Source: Viscum album (Eukaryota > Streptophyta > Magnoliopsida > Santalales > Viscaceae). From it: a stretch of 64,000 nucleotides of DNA. How positions within the stretch are numbered: position 1 is the stretch's first letter; every line of letters begins with the position of its first letter. Shown one piece after another: positions 46,530 through 58,210 of the stretch. Both the position numbers and the translations under genes were made by a program. The notes under the pieces are model-generated. The model did not search any database, was not told the origin of the DNA, and saw only the letters and a list, made by a program, of their open reading frames with translations. The stretch lies in contig OY728136.1 of NCBI GenBank assembly GCA_963277665.1, positions 1,977,052,576-1,977,116,575 of the forward strand, written 5' to 3'.

Positions 46530-48275
46530 TCATTCATGATTCAGTTAATTAATTTGGTGAATTAATTAATTAAGGGAAATGTTTAAACTGGGGAGATTAG
46601 GATTATATATTATGAATAGTTAATAGTTAAATTAATTATGAAATAATGGGATTTAATTAGATAATTAATTTTTAAATTAATTATGAACTATTGAATTGTG
46701 ATTTTGGATAATTAATTATTGAATTAATTATCAAAATATTGAACTGATTTGAGATAGAACATTTAATAGAGGGATTAATTCAGGATATTGTGTTAATTGA
46801 GTTGAAAAAATTAATTATGGAATTTAATTATGTTGTATTGATGATAATAATTGAGATAACTAATTGGGGAACTAATTATAGGATATTGATGTTATGAATA
46901 TGGAATAATTAATTGTTGAATAGATTTTTAGATTTTTAGATTGTCTGTAAAAATAATTAATTGGTAAATTAATTATTGTATGTAGATATCGTAGAAAAAT
47001 TATTTAATTGTTGAATTAATTAATAGTCTTTATGTTACTAATTAATTAATGAATTAGTCAATTTTATAGTTGTGCTAGTGAAATTTAATGAGATATATTA
47101 ATTTATTGGAAAAGTAATTAATGGGGATTATTGTGTCCATTCAATTGAATGAGTTGGATTAATTAATGGGTGAATTAATTAGTGGTGGGTTTTCTGTATA
47201 TTCAATTGAGTAAATTAGATAATTAATTGTTGAATTAATTATAATATATTGAGATTATTGAATAGATATAAATAATTGATGAATTAATTATGATTTATTG
47301 AGATTTGATAATTTTTATAATTAATTATGAATTAATTATAAAATATTGATGTCATTAATGAGATAATTAATTTTGGAAATAATTATTGGATTTTGAGAAG
47401 TTGGTGTTGATTAATTCATTGATGAATTAATTAATGGGATTGATTTACTTAATTTATTGGGGAATTAATTAAGGGGGTTTATGTGATAAAATAATTGTTG
47501 AATTAATAATGAAATTTTCTTTATTAGTTAATTATTTAATTAACTAATAGAATTGAAGTGATTAATTAATTATAGAATTAATCATCGTTTTTTATATGAT
47601 TAATTGATTTTTTTAATTAATTAATATTATTGATGTGATTAGTTAATTATTGAATTAACTAGATTAAATGATGTGATTAGTTATTTTTTGAATTAACTGA
47701 TGTAATTGATGTGATCAATTAATTATCAAATTAATTAATATTATTGATTTGATTATTTAATTATTTAATTAACTTGAGGAATTGATGTGATTGATTAATA
47801 TGTTGGATTAATTAATGTTATTTATGTGATTTATTAATTGTGTAATTAATAATTTTTTAATGTGATTAATTGATTTGTTATTTAACTAATGTTAATGATG
47901 TTATTAGTTAATTGTTCAATTAACTAGAGTAATTTATGTTATTAATTAATTTCTAAATTAATTAATGTTACTGATGTGATTAGTTAATTGTTCAATTAAT
48001 AAAAGGAATTATTGTGATTAATTAATTGTTTAATTAATTTATATAATTGATATGTTTATTTAATTATTGAATTAAGTAAAAGAATTGTGTGATTAATTAG
48101 TTATTAAATCAATTAATGATATTGATGTGATTATTTAATTATCAAATTAACTAATGGAATTGTGTGATTAATTAATTTTTTTATTAGTTGATATTATTGA
48201 TGTGATTGGTTAATTGTTGAATTAACTAAATAAATTGTTTTGTTTAACTAATTGTATAGTTTGAAATAGAATTGA
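46530..48275 (+). repeat. ~38 bp palindromic tandem array in the solo LTR, about 45 units
   Basis: The unit is of the type ATTGATGTGATTAGTTAATT, then GTTGAATTAACTAAAGGA. In the best preserved part (47625-48230) GATGTGATTAG or a variant recurs about every 38 bases. Nearly every unit holds TTAATT-N4-AATTAA, a short hairpin-forming palindrome. Units tend to alternate between a GTTAATT...AATTAAC form and an ATTAATT...AATTAAT form, hinting at a 76 bp dimer. Left of about 47000 spacing is less regular. Confidence 0.78.
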
Positions 48276-48289
48276 TATATATAACTTTT

Positions 48290-48600
48290 TTTGGATTAAT
48301 TATGTGTTAAATAATGAGAACATGGCCACTCTTTTGTGTGATATACTAATGGTAACATGGTAATTCAATTATGAATTAAAGAACAGGAAGATGGTCAATC
48401 TAATGTGTGATGTATGATTGGGAACATGGTCATTCAAGTATGAATTAAATAATGTGAACATAGTCATTCTAATGTGTGATGTAATATTTGTAACATGGCC
48501 ATTCAACTATGAATTAAATAATGGTAACATGGTAATTATGTTGTGTGTAGTGTGAGCGGTAAAATGGGAATTCAAGTATGAATTAAATATTGGTAACAGA
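48290..48600 (+). repeat. ~68 bp tandem repeat in the solo LTR, four units
   Basis: TGTGTGATATACTAATGG (48335) recurs as TGTGTGATGTATGATTGG (48401), TGTGTGATGTAATATTTG (48473) and TGTGTGTAGTGTGAGCGG (48541). Each is followed by AACATGGTCATTCAA, then ATGAATTAAATAATG, in variants. Confidence 0.78.
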
Positions 48601-48605
48601 GGAAC

Positions 48606-48890
48606 TCTGAGATATGACCTCACTTGAGAATACTTCATGCTCCGGCATGAGGCGAAGTAGGTATTGAGATATGATATCACCAGATAATGGTTTGGGCTTC
48701 GGCATGAGCAGATGGAGGTATTAAGAATGACATTACTTGGGAATACTTCTTCCTCGAGCATGATTTTAAGAAGGTATTGAGATATGATATCACCTTGGAA
48801 TACATCAAGCCTTGTTATGAGCCAAACCATGTATTAAGATATGATATTACCTAGGAACACTTTGGGCTTCAGCATGAGTTGAAGTTGGAA
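48606..48890 (+). repeat. ~57 bp tandem repeat in the solo LTR, five units
   Basis: TTGAGATATGATATCACC-like words start at about 48606, 48664, 48721 (decayed), 48777 and 48834. Each is followed by TTGGGAATACTTC-like sequence and GGCTTCGGCATGAGC-like sequence. Period and place (about 165 bp before CTCACACCCT at 49060) match the minisatellite in the E1 LTR. Confidence 0.8.
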
Positions 48891-49523
48891 TTAAGGCATG
48901 GGTGTCATAGGGAATCCATGAGTTAATGTGGTTAAGTAAAGAATAATAAATAATGTGATAACTTCTTACTTATTAATTGTAATTATTTCTTTATAGAACT
49001 ACGTGTACTATTTTACTAGATTTTTTTTAGACACTGTTTGTCGTGGCCCGCTGTTTTATACTCACACCCTACTCAGTTTCATGATCAGAACCTGAATATT
49101 CATTATTATTGCAGGACAGGTTAAGAGAAATACCATGTATTAGATGTAGGAGTTGGGATGGATCTTGGATAAGGGAACCAGATGTGGTTCGGGACACACA
49201 TGGGAGTCTTCGGTGTCTTTATTTTTAGCTTCAATTTTAGACACTTAACATGTCTACTATTCAGTTTTGATATTGTGTTTCTTTTTTTGGTCATCTTGTG
49301 ATATTGATGTTATTCTTGTTATGTTATATGCTTTTTTTATTGCTTTATTATTTTCGATGTTGTATTACTTTGAAAAGAAAAAAAGTGGGTATATTCTCCC
49401 TAGGATTGATATTAGTCCCTCATTTCAAGTCAGCAGCCTCTAAAATATGGGGAGGTGTGCTTAAGGTCATGTGACTAGCTGGTTTGAGGCAGCAGTGTGT
49501 GGAACCTGAGCTGGGACATTACA

Positions 49524-49869
49524 CATTTAATACATTAAATAAATTATTCAATTAATATATTTAATGTTATTTCCAAGGATATTCTATAATAAAACATCCA
49601 ACACTAACAAAAATTTTGATTCCCCTAGGGTAGAACCCCTATTCTTAAAATAATTATGGTCTTATATTTTCTCTCTATGGTACTGATCAATTAGAAAACC
49701 ATTTCTTCGGAAAATATTTCCACACGTTATTTAATATATATTAATATTTTTAATATATTTATTATAAAATCCACTGATACTAAAAACACAGTGCCAACAC
49801 TGAGGTAAAATCCATCGATATATACCAAAATATTCAAAGTGTAAAATTATGGAAACTACAGTTGTTATA
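49524..49869 (-). repeat. Element B LTR, second part
   Basis: Continues the B LTR after the solo LTR: CATTTAATACATTAAATAAA matches A at 17764, and GTTGTTATA at its end matches A at 18102. The pyrimidine run TTCTCCCCTTCTT (49870-49882) follows directly; on the minus strand it is the polypurine tract AAGAAGGGGAGAA. Confidence 0.8.
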
Positions 49870-50640
49870 TTCTCCCCTTCTTTAAGGATTTTCACCCAAA
49901 AAAGTACATGCTAAACAAAAAGATGGTGTTACTTATCCCACAGTTGGATAATATTCTCTTAAGAGTTATCTTAAAACCCCTCAAGCATCCAATGAACTAG
50001 AACCATATTAATTGTCCATCCATGTATGATCTACTCCTTTCAATCATTGATCTCCCCTAAATATTCTAAGATGGTAGTTCCCTCATCGATGTTTATCTTT
50101 CCCCGGCAAATAATGTGTTATGGGTAGTGTGTATATATCCTCAAATTTGACACATGGAAAACATTATTAACCCATTATGATTGTGGGGTTAAGGAAAAGA
50201 AGTAATAAACCTTACTAAACCTACACAATATCTGGAATGGCCCAATTAACCTCAAGAACAACTTGTTTGCCCGATGAGATCTCTACAATCCACATCATAG
50301 GGAGACTCTTAGGAAATCTTGGTCTCCCTTCTCTAACATCAAAGGTCTTTGAATTCAGTATACATTATATTTCAACCAAATCTAAGATATCCTCATACAC
50401 TCTTAGATCACTAAGACCTTCTCTATTGTCTCCCATGCAAACAATGGATAAACAAGAGAGGTCTCACCAAACTCAGTCCAGCACAATGACAACATGTAGG
50501 TTCTCTCGTATAGTTCCTCGAACGGTTTGATGAAAATAGTATATTGATATCTATTATTGTAATTGAAATCCATCAATGGTATGTGATTATACAAACTTTG
50601 AGTGAAGTCCATCACACTAACTCTCAGTATAGCCTCCATC
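49870..50640 (-). pseudogene. Element B polypurine tract and integrase C-terminal region, broken
   Basis: Starts with the minus-strand polypurine tract at 49870-49882. The antisense frame then gives a decayed C-terminal tail; KTFDVREGRPRFPK near 50310-50350 corresponds to the same block in element A (18535-18570). Frames 50237-50530 (plus) and 50403-50642 (minus) are chance openings in or over this region. Confidence 0.6.
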
Positions 50641-51260
50641 ACCCGGATGGTCCACTAAATCTGGATATCTTTCTAAGGGTGAAACATCGTAATCATTAAT
50701 AAATGGGTCCCGAAATTTCTTAATATCCCCTCTAAAACTCTAATGTGAATAAATCATCATGTTTGTAGACAATTAACATGGGTTCCACATGAAGAATTTT
50801 GGTCTCATGCATGTACAAATGCCCCAAACTCTAAACCAAACTCTACTACTAGATGGAATGAATGTATACCGACTTGGTAAGTTGATCAAAAAACACATAT
50901 ATAGAATCATGGGATATCACTATTTGTAGAATCCCCATAACAATATCCATTGATATGATACCCCAATTCCATTCTAGGAATTCAAGAGGTTGTGTTGAAC
51001 CTACTCGAACCTGATTTTCATCCTTTATCTTCAAAAATGTGAGGCATCAAAAAACAAACTCGGTAATGTGCCACCTCATGCCAGCCCACCCAAACTACAG
51101 GTAATGGTATTTTTAAATCTTTTTCATACCTAGATGTACATTAAAGAGTTTATGAAAATATTTTATCACATATTCATGCAATGTAACCAGAACATCCATT
51201 CATCCCCAAAAAATTATAAAATGCTCCCTATGTTCAAAAAATCCTTATGGTTCATCTTTT
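50641..51260 (-). pseudogene. Element B integrase core, broken
   Basis: The antisense stretch 50849-51034 reads IKDENQVRVGSTQPLEFLEW, NWGIISMDIVMGI, HDSIYVFFDQLTKSVYIHS. This is the start of a chromoviral integrase core, with the first catalytic Asp in SMDIV. The second Asp and the Glu lie left, between 50640 and 50850, and are not readable with confidence. The zinc domain would lie at 51050-51250 and is decayed. Confidence 0.83.
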
Positions 51261-52010
51261 GAGGTCATCTGGTCATATCAAATTAAAAATAAAAATCCCG
51301 CAAATAATAATATCTCTTAAGATGAATAAGTTTTTGAGTAACCACAATCAACTAAATGTAAGTCTCACCCATATCATCCACTGGGATTCTCTAAAATGAG
51401 GCCAACTACTCTAACATGTCCCCCACAAAGTGATAAATTGATTTCCTACTAGGGGAATCTGCCACCATGTTTACCTTTTCTAGAGTGTAGGATATCAAGA
51501 ACTTGTATTCCAACATTAATTCCAACCAATCCCTATATCTTAGGTAAATATTTCTCTAGGTTAAGATGTACCTGAGACTCTGGTAATTTGATTAAACAAT
51601 GAAACACTTCCCTAAAAGATAATTCTTCTATGTAATCAAGTTCAAGCCTAATGATTCCAACTCATAGTCTTTGGATTAATATTTATTCTTGGGTGGAGTA
51701 TCAAATTCTTTGACCCCGAAAAAATAAATTATTAAATATACATAAATATTCAACTGATCCTAGCTAGATCGGCATCACAAAATACTATGTACTCACCACC
51801 ATCCTCTAAAAGACTCAACATATGAGCACTGTTCAACCATTCCCTCAGCTCCCAGAGGGATCTCTGCCTCTTCTTAGTCCAAGTAAATGGATTCCCTTTC
51901 TTATTTGAAATATTAAAAGAGGATTCAATCCTATAAAATTCATAAATTGACCTCTTATAATACCCTTCCAAAATGAGTAAACCCTGCACCTCTTACATGA
52001 TCTTGGTTGG
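51261..52010 (-). pseudogene. Element B RNase H and connection, broken
   Basis: The antisense stretch 51750-51989 reads IYEFYRIESSFNIS, NPFTWTKKRQRSLWELREWL, NSAHMLSLLEDGGEYIVFCD, then ADLARIS. This is the connection domain running into RNase H, with its first acidic residue (FCDAD). The rest of RNase H to the left (51261-51750) shows stops and frameshifts. Confidence 0.8.
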
Positions 52011-52886
52011 TTCCCAAGAGAGTATTACATCAATCTTCCTTGAATCCATAGCTACACCTTTATCAAAGAATACATACCCAAGAAATCAAACCTCTAAAAT
52101 CATAAACTAACAATTTGATATATTACCATATAATTGGTTCTCCCAAAATAAATTTAGGACCATCCTCAAATTCATCGTATGCTCCTCCTCAAACAAAGAG
52201 TATATAAGAATGTCATCGACAAAGACAACCATGAATCAGGCCAAGTGTGTTTAGAATATCTTGTTCATAAGTACCATGAACATAGTGGGGGAATTAGTAA
52301 CATTGAAAGGAATCACCTAGAACTCATAATGCCCATAGAAACATAAAAATGTCTCTTAATAATATCATCCTCATGAACCCTCAACTGATGGTTTCCGGAT
52401 CTATGATCGATATTTGATAACAATCTTACACCATTCAACTATTTGAAAATATTGTAAATCCTAGTAAAGAGGTATTTATTATTAAAAATCACATGATATT
52501 GGTTATAGTAATGGAAAAAAATCATCAAGAACTTATCATCCATTTTCATGGACAACATTAGAGTCTCTTAGGGGATACACTGGGTCTGATGAATCCTTTC
52601 TATTGAAGGTATTTTAACTACACCATTAGTTCATAGAGCTTGGTAGGGGCCATATAATATGCCATAGAATATATTGATTCTTTATTGGAAGAATTTATAT
52701 GATAAAATAAATATTCTAACTCAGAGGTAGCCACAACACATCTTTAATAAAGATAACCATATTTTCCTCCTCTACCACTAAATGCCAAATGCTTGAAGAT
52801 CTCATAGAACCATGGCCCAAAATCACCAACTAATGGGTTATATGTTGTATCTTACTACTCCTGATCCCCGCACACTCAACTATAAG
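52011..52886 (-). pseudogene. Element B reverse transcriptase, broken, cut by E3
   Basis: The antisense catalytic box FVDDILIYS is intact; its codons are at 52212-52223. To its right, antisense TMFMVLMNKIF-like and YEFXVIPFNVTN-like readings (52245-52340) match A at 19245-19330. The fingers region follows to about 52760. E3 is inserted at 52887, between the fingers/protease boundary and the rest of the protease. Confidence 0.78.
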
Positions 52887-55412
52887 TGTTAATCCTAGAC
52901 TTGGGTAATTATTTTATTTTATTATTTTATCTGACATTGAATTATTTTGTTGAGGTGTGGGCTGAGCCTCAATGGATATTTTTTTATGATACATAAGAAT
53001 TTTGGGCATGATAGTATCAATCACCTAAGAAGGGTATGGTCAAAGCTATGAAGATTCACTGGGTGACACTGAATCCTTCCTAGTGTTAAAAAAACTAGTA
53101 ATTAATTAATTAATTAACAAAATGAACTATTAAGTGAGTGTAAATAAAATAATAAAAATAAAATGAATTTGGGAATTGTATTAATAATAATGATGATAAT
53201 AATAATTTTTAAGTATATTATTATCATTATTATTGTTAATGTTATTATTATTATTATTACATTTTAAATATCAAAGTTATTATTATTATTATTACCATTA
53301 ATTATAATTATAATTATTAATAATTATTAATTATTATTATAATTATTAATAATTATTAATAATTATTATTAGGTTTATTGGATTTGGTTTTTTTAGGATT
53401 TTTTTCATATTATTTTTCCTTTTTTCTCACTATTTTCTCTCTTTTATCTTCTCTTTTCCTTAACTCTTACTTCCTTTCTCTCTATCACATCAGACCCCCC
53501 CCCCATATGTTGAACCCTACTGTGCTCCATCTTTCTTGGATTACGATCCCTTGGTCGGCAACCTCCCAGTTGTCTCACTCCCAAACCGCATCGCACTGCC
53601 CCGACTTCCTTCACACAACCCAATGCGACTCTCTTCCTTAGCTTTTGATTGGGACAGTTCTTCCCCTCCACCTTCCTTTTGGAAAAACCAACCAGTACAC
53701 CTTCTTCCACATGGCAAGTGCGACCTCTGGCAGCCCTCCCCTTGGTCGGCCTGACCCCTGATGAACCCCCCCACCCCCCTATAGTTCATGATCCACTTCA
53801 GTAACTTATTCTTCCCCTTTGTAGGATTTCATGATAGATTTTAATTTTTTATGGATCTATTTCAATGTTTTGGGTTTGAATTATTGTAATGGAGTTCATT
53901 TTTGGTTCCATTATGGTGTGATTGGCATGTGATTGTAGATTCTCAACGAAATTTGGTGTTTTCTACCCTGAGGTAGGTGGTTTAATTAATAACCATTTCT
54001 TGTAAAATTATTTTAACTTTCTTAGTTAATTGAATGTGTTCTTGATTTAACTGGTGTTGTGTGAAATTATATGTCAATTCATTTTTATATGTGTTTGATT
54101 TTTTTGTAAAATATTTATATGAATGGGATGAGTTTTGGTGTAAAACCCATATTGAATTAATTACTAGTGTTTTATAATATATGAAATTCATTTATGATAT
54201 GATTTAAGGGATAAGAATTCATTTTTTGTGTATTATTGGGGTGTGTTTGGCTTTAATAGAAGATTTTGAGTGGGTTTTGTGTACAAAGTATTGTGATACC
54301 TCTTGGAATCATATTATAAAATATTTAAATGGTTTATTAAATCCCATTAAGGGTGAGAAACATGTTTGGGTACTTATTTCAACTGAGTATGATTATGATG
54401 GGACTTTTGATGTGTGAGTGGTAATATTAAACATGATAAACTTTTTAAAGCACAAATGGGAAGCCTCAGTAATAGGTTGGTGGACTATGACTTGTGTTCT
54501 AGTGATACAGAAGTGGCTTCAACCTGATTTCACTAAGCTGGATTAATGACTACAACACTATCTAAAAATTTTGTTAATGATTTTAGACCACTAGGGTTAC
54601 ATGTATATCCACTACTAGTGGCTTGTGCATGAGAACATGGGTTTTCATGGTTCATATACCACTTTCCACTAAGATGTGATGTTCTAGGTCTCATCACCAG
54701 GTAGTTCCTATAGGTACTCTCCCATATTTGGTGCTCTTTTATTTCATTCCACTCATTTTGGGAATATAGTGCGGCATTTGGGTTACTTTAAAGGTAATTT
54801 TTTTTAGTTAAAATTTCATTCCTTTGATGATAATTTCATTTAAGATTTTTTATTTTAAATTGGTCAAGGTATTCCTTTTATTCACAAAACATAAAATTGA
54901 AATTTCCATTTTTTGTTTATATCATGGAATCTTTTCTTTGTGGCATACTATGGGGTGTTATCTCACACTCTACTTACACCTTTGGGTGTAATTATATTTG
55001 GTAATATTTGATACATGTAAGGGGAAAGTTGTTGGAGATGGTGGTATGAGTTTTTATTTCTCCTTATACATGTGATGTTGTAGAGATGGCTTGAGGGAGG
55101 TGTCCTATTTCTAGGGGTGGTTTTTGAGTTGGTTTTTGGTCACCCTACTTTATAGTAGTTTTTTTGGTTTTTGGTTTAAAATGTAAATAAAATCTATTTT
55201 TTTGTTAAAGTCATGTTTAGTTGTGACTTCCATCTTTGGTTTATTTTATATTGTTGGTAGTTTTATATTTATTTAATTAGTTAAACTATTCCCAAACATT
55301 ATTTTTGTTACTTGGGAACTTATTTCAGTCTATGGGATCAGTAAATCCCTTCAAGACTTGTCATCGACTGGGGAAGGCTTTGGTTGGATGATGGCCCGAC
55401 TTGGTTCAATAA
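52887..55412 (+). repeat. E3 5' LTR
   Basis: Matches 60378-62881 throughout: CTTCCTAGTGTT...AATTAATTAATTAATTAAC (53078-53120 against 60570-60615), the GC-rich block (53490-53800 against 60960-61260), and AGGGGTGGTTTTTGAGTTGG (55112 against 62571). The start TGTTAATCCTAGACTTG corresponds to TGTCACACCCATACTTG in the 3' copy. The end lies a few bases before the primer site. Overlapping frames on both strands in the GC-rich block are not supported as genes. Confidence 0.88.
53160..53370 (+). repeat. TTA/TAA-rich microsatellite in E3 5' LTR
   Basis: Runs of AATAATAATTTT, TTATTATTATTA and TAATTATTAATAATTATTAA. The 3' LTR has the same kind of tract at about 60650-60840, so the repeat was present before insertion. 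Confidence 0.8.
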
Positions 55413-55416
55413 AAAA

Positions 55417-55428
55417 TTGTATCAGAGG
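55417..55428 (+). promoter_or_regulatory. E3 primer binding site, initiator-Met tRNA type
   Basis: TTGTATCAGAGG agrees with the TGGTATCAGAGC site at 10 of 12 positions and lies just after the 5' LTR end. It primes minus-strand DNA synthesis. Confidence 0.8.
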
Positions 55429-55847
55429 TGTTGGTTAAGACCTTGAGTCAATTTATTTTGGATGAGTCTATTTAAAAAATAGATAATATTTTTGGGGTTT
55501 GATGTTCTATTTGCAAATTCGGTTCCTGGCCAACACACCTCGTAATAGACCTTTTTTTTCTAGGGGAAGTAGGAATAATTTTTTGAATTGTCCTCCTGGT
55601 GGGATATGCAGGATGTCAAATGCACGTGGAGATTGGGTGTGGGTGAATTCGTTTTTTCATTGTGTTGCTTTGGAATGTTGGTTTTATTGATGTTTTTTGT
55701 TCATGATAAAATTTTCTTTTTCATCCCTGTTTTAGTAATGATTTTTTGGTGAATATTTCTTTTTATAGAAACATTCCTCCCTAGAGAGCTCATTTTCACC
55801 CATGGGAGGAAGCTGGAGAGAGTTCTCCCTTAATGCTTTGTTAGAAG
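55429..55847 (+). other. E3 leader
   Basis: About 420 bp between primer site and gag. The frame 55499-55690 (63 codons) has no recognisable motif. Nothing else is seen. Confidence 0.5.
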
Positions 55848-56480
55848 ATGGCGGAACCTATGGTCTGGGTTGTTCAACATCTAGGATAGAGTGCTGATCC
55901 TACTCCTACTCCAAGATAGGATGGATGTGGTCCTAAAAAGGAAATATCCCAAGAGTTTCTCAAGAACATCCCCCCTTTATTCTGAGGCACCATGGAAAAT
56001 CATGATGTAGAGGAGTGGATTGAGAATATTGAGCACATTTTTGAGTTTCTCGACACTCTTGAAGTTGTTATAGTGAAGTGTGATTCATTTATAATAGGGG
56101 GTCCCAGTCGAAGGTGGTGGGACTCAATGATCTAGTCCGGGAAGCATGAACAAATGATTTGGAAGAACATCAAGGATTTTTTCAACGACCAGTACTATCA
56201 TGAGGTGTTGGAATATGATAGATCCTAGGAGTTCATGAATCTTTTCAGGGGAACCAGTCGATGATGGATTATGCCAACCACTTCACCGAGTAAGTCTGAT
56301 ATGCACCTGAAATGGTCTCTAATGAACAGTTGAAGGATCATAGGATTAAAAATGGTTTTCAACCAGAGATCTATTATTAGGTATTTTTGTTCAAGATGTA
56401 GACTTATGTTGAGGTAGTTGATGAAGATTTTATGGTGGATATTGATCTTAAAGAAGGTCAGGATCCTTTGGGGCTATGTC
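55848..56480 (+). pseudogene. gag: E3 gag, broken
   Basis: The ATG at 55848 starts MAEPMVWVVQHLG, then TAG. In the same frame follow IPPLF, a TGA, then MENHDVEEWIENIEHIFEFL, RRWWDSMI and DFFNDQYYHEVLEYDRS followed by TAG and EFMNLF. This is the gypsy Gag domain with the same order of landmarks as E1 (WLESILMIFEHL, RWWDVIS, DYFYQ). The stop in YDRS-stop-EFMNL stands in place of a glutamine. A frameshift near 56250 leads into MDYANHFTE. Confidence 0.85.
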
Positions 56481-56930
56481 AGTGATTGGTAGCGGCATCT
56501 TGTTCGAGAAGAAGAGGAAGCATGATGAGGATGTGAAGAAGAGTGGTGGAAACTTTGTCCATCCTTCTAGGAAAACTTCATTTGTGGATTATCGTGCAGG
56601 TTCAGTTGTGTTCCATTAGTGTGGGAAGGAAGGACACATCAAAACTTCATTCCATCATCCCACCAAGACATTCAATTGATGTGGATATATGGGGTACCTA
56701 CAACATTTTTTCATGGAGACACGCCATTATCAGTGTGGGGAAAGATTTGTGGCTTCTAGGGGAGCGGTAGTTTAGTTGGAGCTGAGTAGGATGGTGGGAT
56801 CTTGTTTTGGTGGTTGTGGTAGTAGGATAAGAACATCTTTTGAGGAGATCCAGATTAGGGGAAATTCATAGGCGAGCTATCATCCTCTAGTAGGGGTCAT
56901 GAAACGTCATGTTTTGGATCATGCACTGAC
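56481..56930 (+). pseudogene. E3 Gag zinc knuckle and linker, broken
   Basis: Reading VFH, stop, CGKEGHIKTSFHHPTK (about 56608-56660) is a CCHC knuckle; the first Cys and the last are lost. A second block, HYQCGERFVASRG (about 56725-56765), may be a second knuckle. The 75-codon frame 56543-56770 is a neighbouring frame and not itself a domain. Confidence 0.7.
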
Positions 56931-57460
56931 GGGATTAGATGAAATACTGTCGATAGTTCTAGGTACTATCCTGATTGCATATTTTATAGAAACTATTTTT
57001 TTATAATGGTTTATCTTATTCTTTTATATACTCCCATATTTTTAGTTTTTTAAAAATACCAAATTCTTTGATGTCCTTTTCAATGGATTTGGTAACACTG
57101 TTGTTTTTGAAGAATGAGCAAGGTCACAGGTGCCCATCGTGTGTCCTCTACATGTCATGGGTTGATATGGAGTGGTACTTTCTATTATTTGATATGGACC
57201 TTTTCGATGTAATCCTAGACATGGATTGTCTAGTAATCTTTAAAGAACATATCAATTTCTATAGGCGATGAGTGAGTTTCACAGTACATGATGGGAGTCC
57301 CCAGGTATTTCATGGGGAATGGGATCCTTGGCCAGGTTGTGTGGGATGTCCACTTCCTGAGGTGGGAAATCATGCTTATCAGTTATCATTGCTTATGCTA
57401 TAGTAAAATGGTGGTGCTCCTGGGGGTGTATTATCTCTTATTGGGGTTGAGTTCCCAAAG
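56931..57460 (+). pseudogene. E3 protease, broken
   Basis: VLGTILIAYFIETIFL (about 56955-57005) corresponds to the protease N-terminus, but the active-site Asp-Thr/Ser-Gly is not readable. A T-rich stretch (57000-57070) interrupts. The C-terminal landmark is clear in 57068-57271: DLFDVILDMDCLVIFKEHIN. The enzyme is inactive. Confidence 0.75.
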
Positions 57461-58210
57461 GTATTTCCAGATTATTTTTCAAGTCTACCCCTAGAGAGGG
57501 ACGCGGAGTTCTTAATCAATTTGGAGATGGGAACACAGCTGATATCTATTATCTCTTATCACATAGACCTCACCGAACTAAGTGAATTAATGATACAATT
57601 AGAAAATTTAAAATCTAAATGGTTCATTCACTCGAGCATCACTTCTTGGGCCTCCCCATTCTTATTCCAAAATAAGGTTGATCGATCTCTCAAGTTGTGC
57701 ATCGATTACTGGAAGATGAAATAGGTAACCATCAATAATAAAGACCCTTTCCTCCGATTGATAATTATTTTGACCAACTGAGGAACGAAAATTGGTTCTC
57801 TATGATAGACTTGAGATCTGGTTACCACCAATTCATGGTGAGAGAATCATACATCTCAAAGATGTATTTCCGAAATAAGTACGACCACTTTGAGTATTTG
57901 GTCATTCCTTTTGGATTGATGAATTCTCCAAGGGTTTTTACCGTTATCATGATTAGGGTGTCCCACTAGTATCTTGAATCATTTGTTGCGGTATTTTTAG
58001 ATGACATCCTGGTTTACTCGGGATCTGAGGAAGATAATTAGCATCATTTTTTGATCTTGTTGGGCCCTCTATGGAATCAATTCCTTTATGAGAAGCTTTT
58101 AAAGTGCACCTTATAGATTAGGGAAGTGATGTTTCTGGGCCATGTGATTTCAAAGAAAGGGATTTTAGTGGATCCTGAGGATATTAGTGTAGTTATTTCG
58201 TGGGAATAGC
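57461..58210 (+). pseudogene. E3 reverse transcriptase, catalytic box intact
   Basis: In order: LEMGTQLISIISYHIDLTEL, SSITSWASPFLFQNK, LCIDYWKMK with a TAG, KDPFLRLI, then after a frameshift FSMIDLRSGYHQFMVRES, YLVIPFGLMNSPRVF, FLDDILVYSGSEED (catalytic Asp pair 58000-58005) and VMFLGHVISKKGILVDPED. Stops replace CAG or TAC-type codons (57720, about 57967 and others). The family is gypsy without doubt. Confidence 0.92.

Larger units (their letters stand above)
45671..49523 (+). mobile_element. Solo LTR, 3.85 kb, inserted in the element B LTR
   Basis: It ends GAGCTGGGACATTACA and is flanked by CATTT on both sides (45666-45670 and 49524-49528). Element A carries the same site once and uninterrupted (TACACATTTAATA at 17761). 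No polypurine tract, primer site or coding region is present, so it is a solo LTR left by recombination. The 3' part (TATACTCACACCCTACTC at 49057; TGTGCTTAAGGTCATGTGACT at 49457) is related to the E1 LTR. It is filled with four repeat blocks. Its start, TCTAATAATG, has lost the TG. Confidence 0.85.

Noticed and set aside
48507..48830. 107-codon minus-strand frame
   Set aside because: It runs through the 68 bp and 57 bp tandem repeats of the solo LTR; openness comes from the repeats, with no domain.
53378..53789. Overlapping frames on both strands (72-88 codons), and similar ones at 60844-61224
   Set aside because: They lie in the GC-rich part of both E3 LTRs where stops are rare. The two copies differ in frame and length, so no coding is supported.
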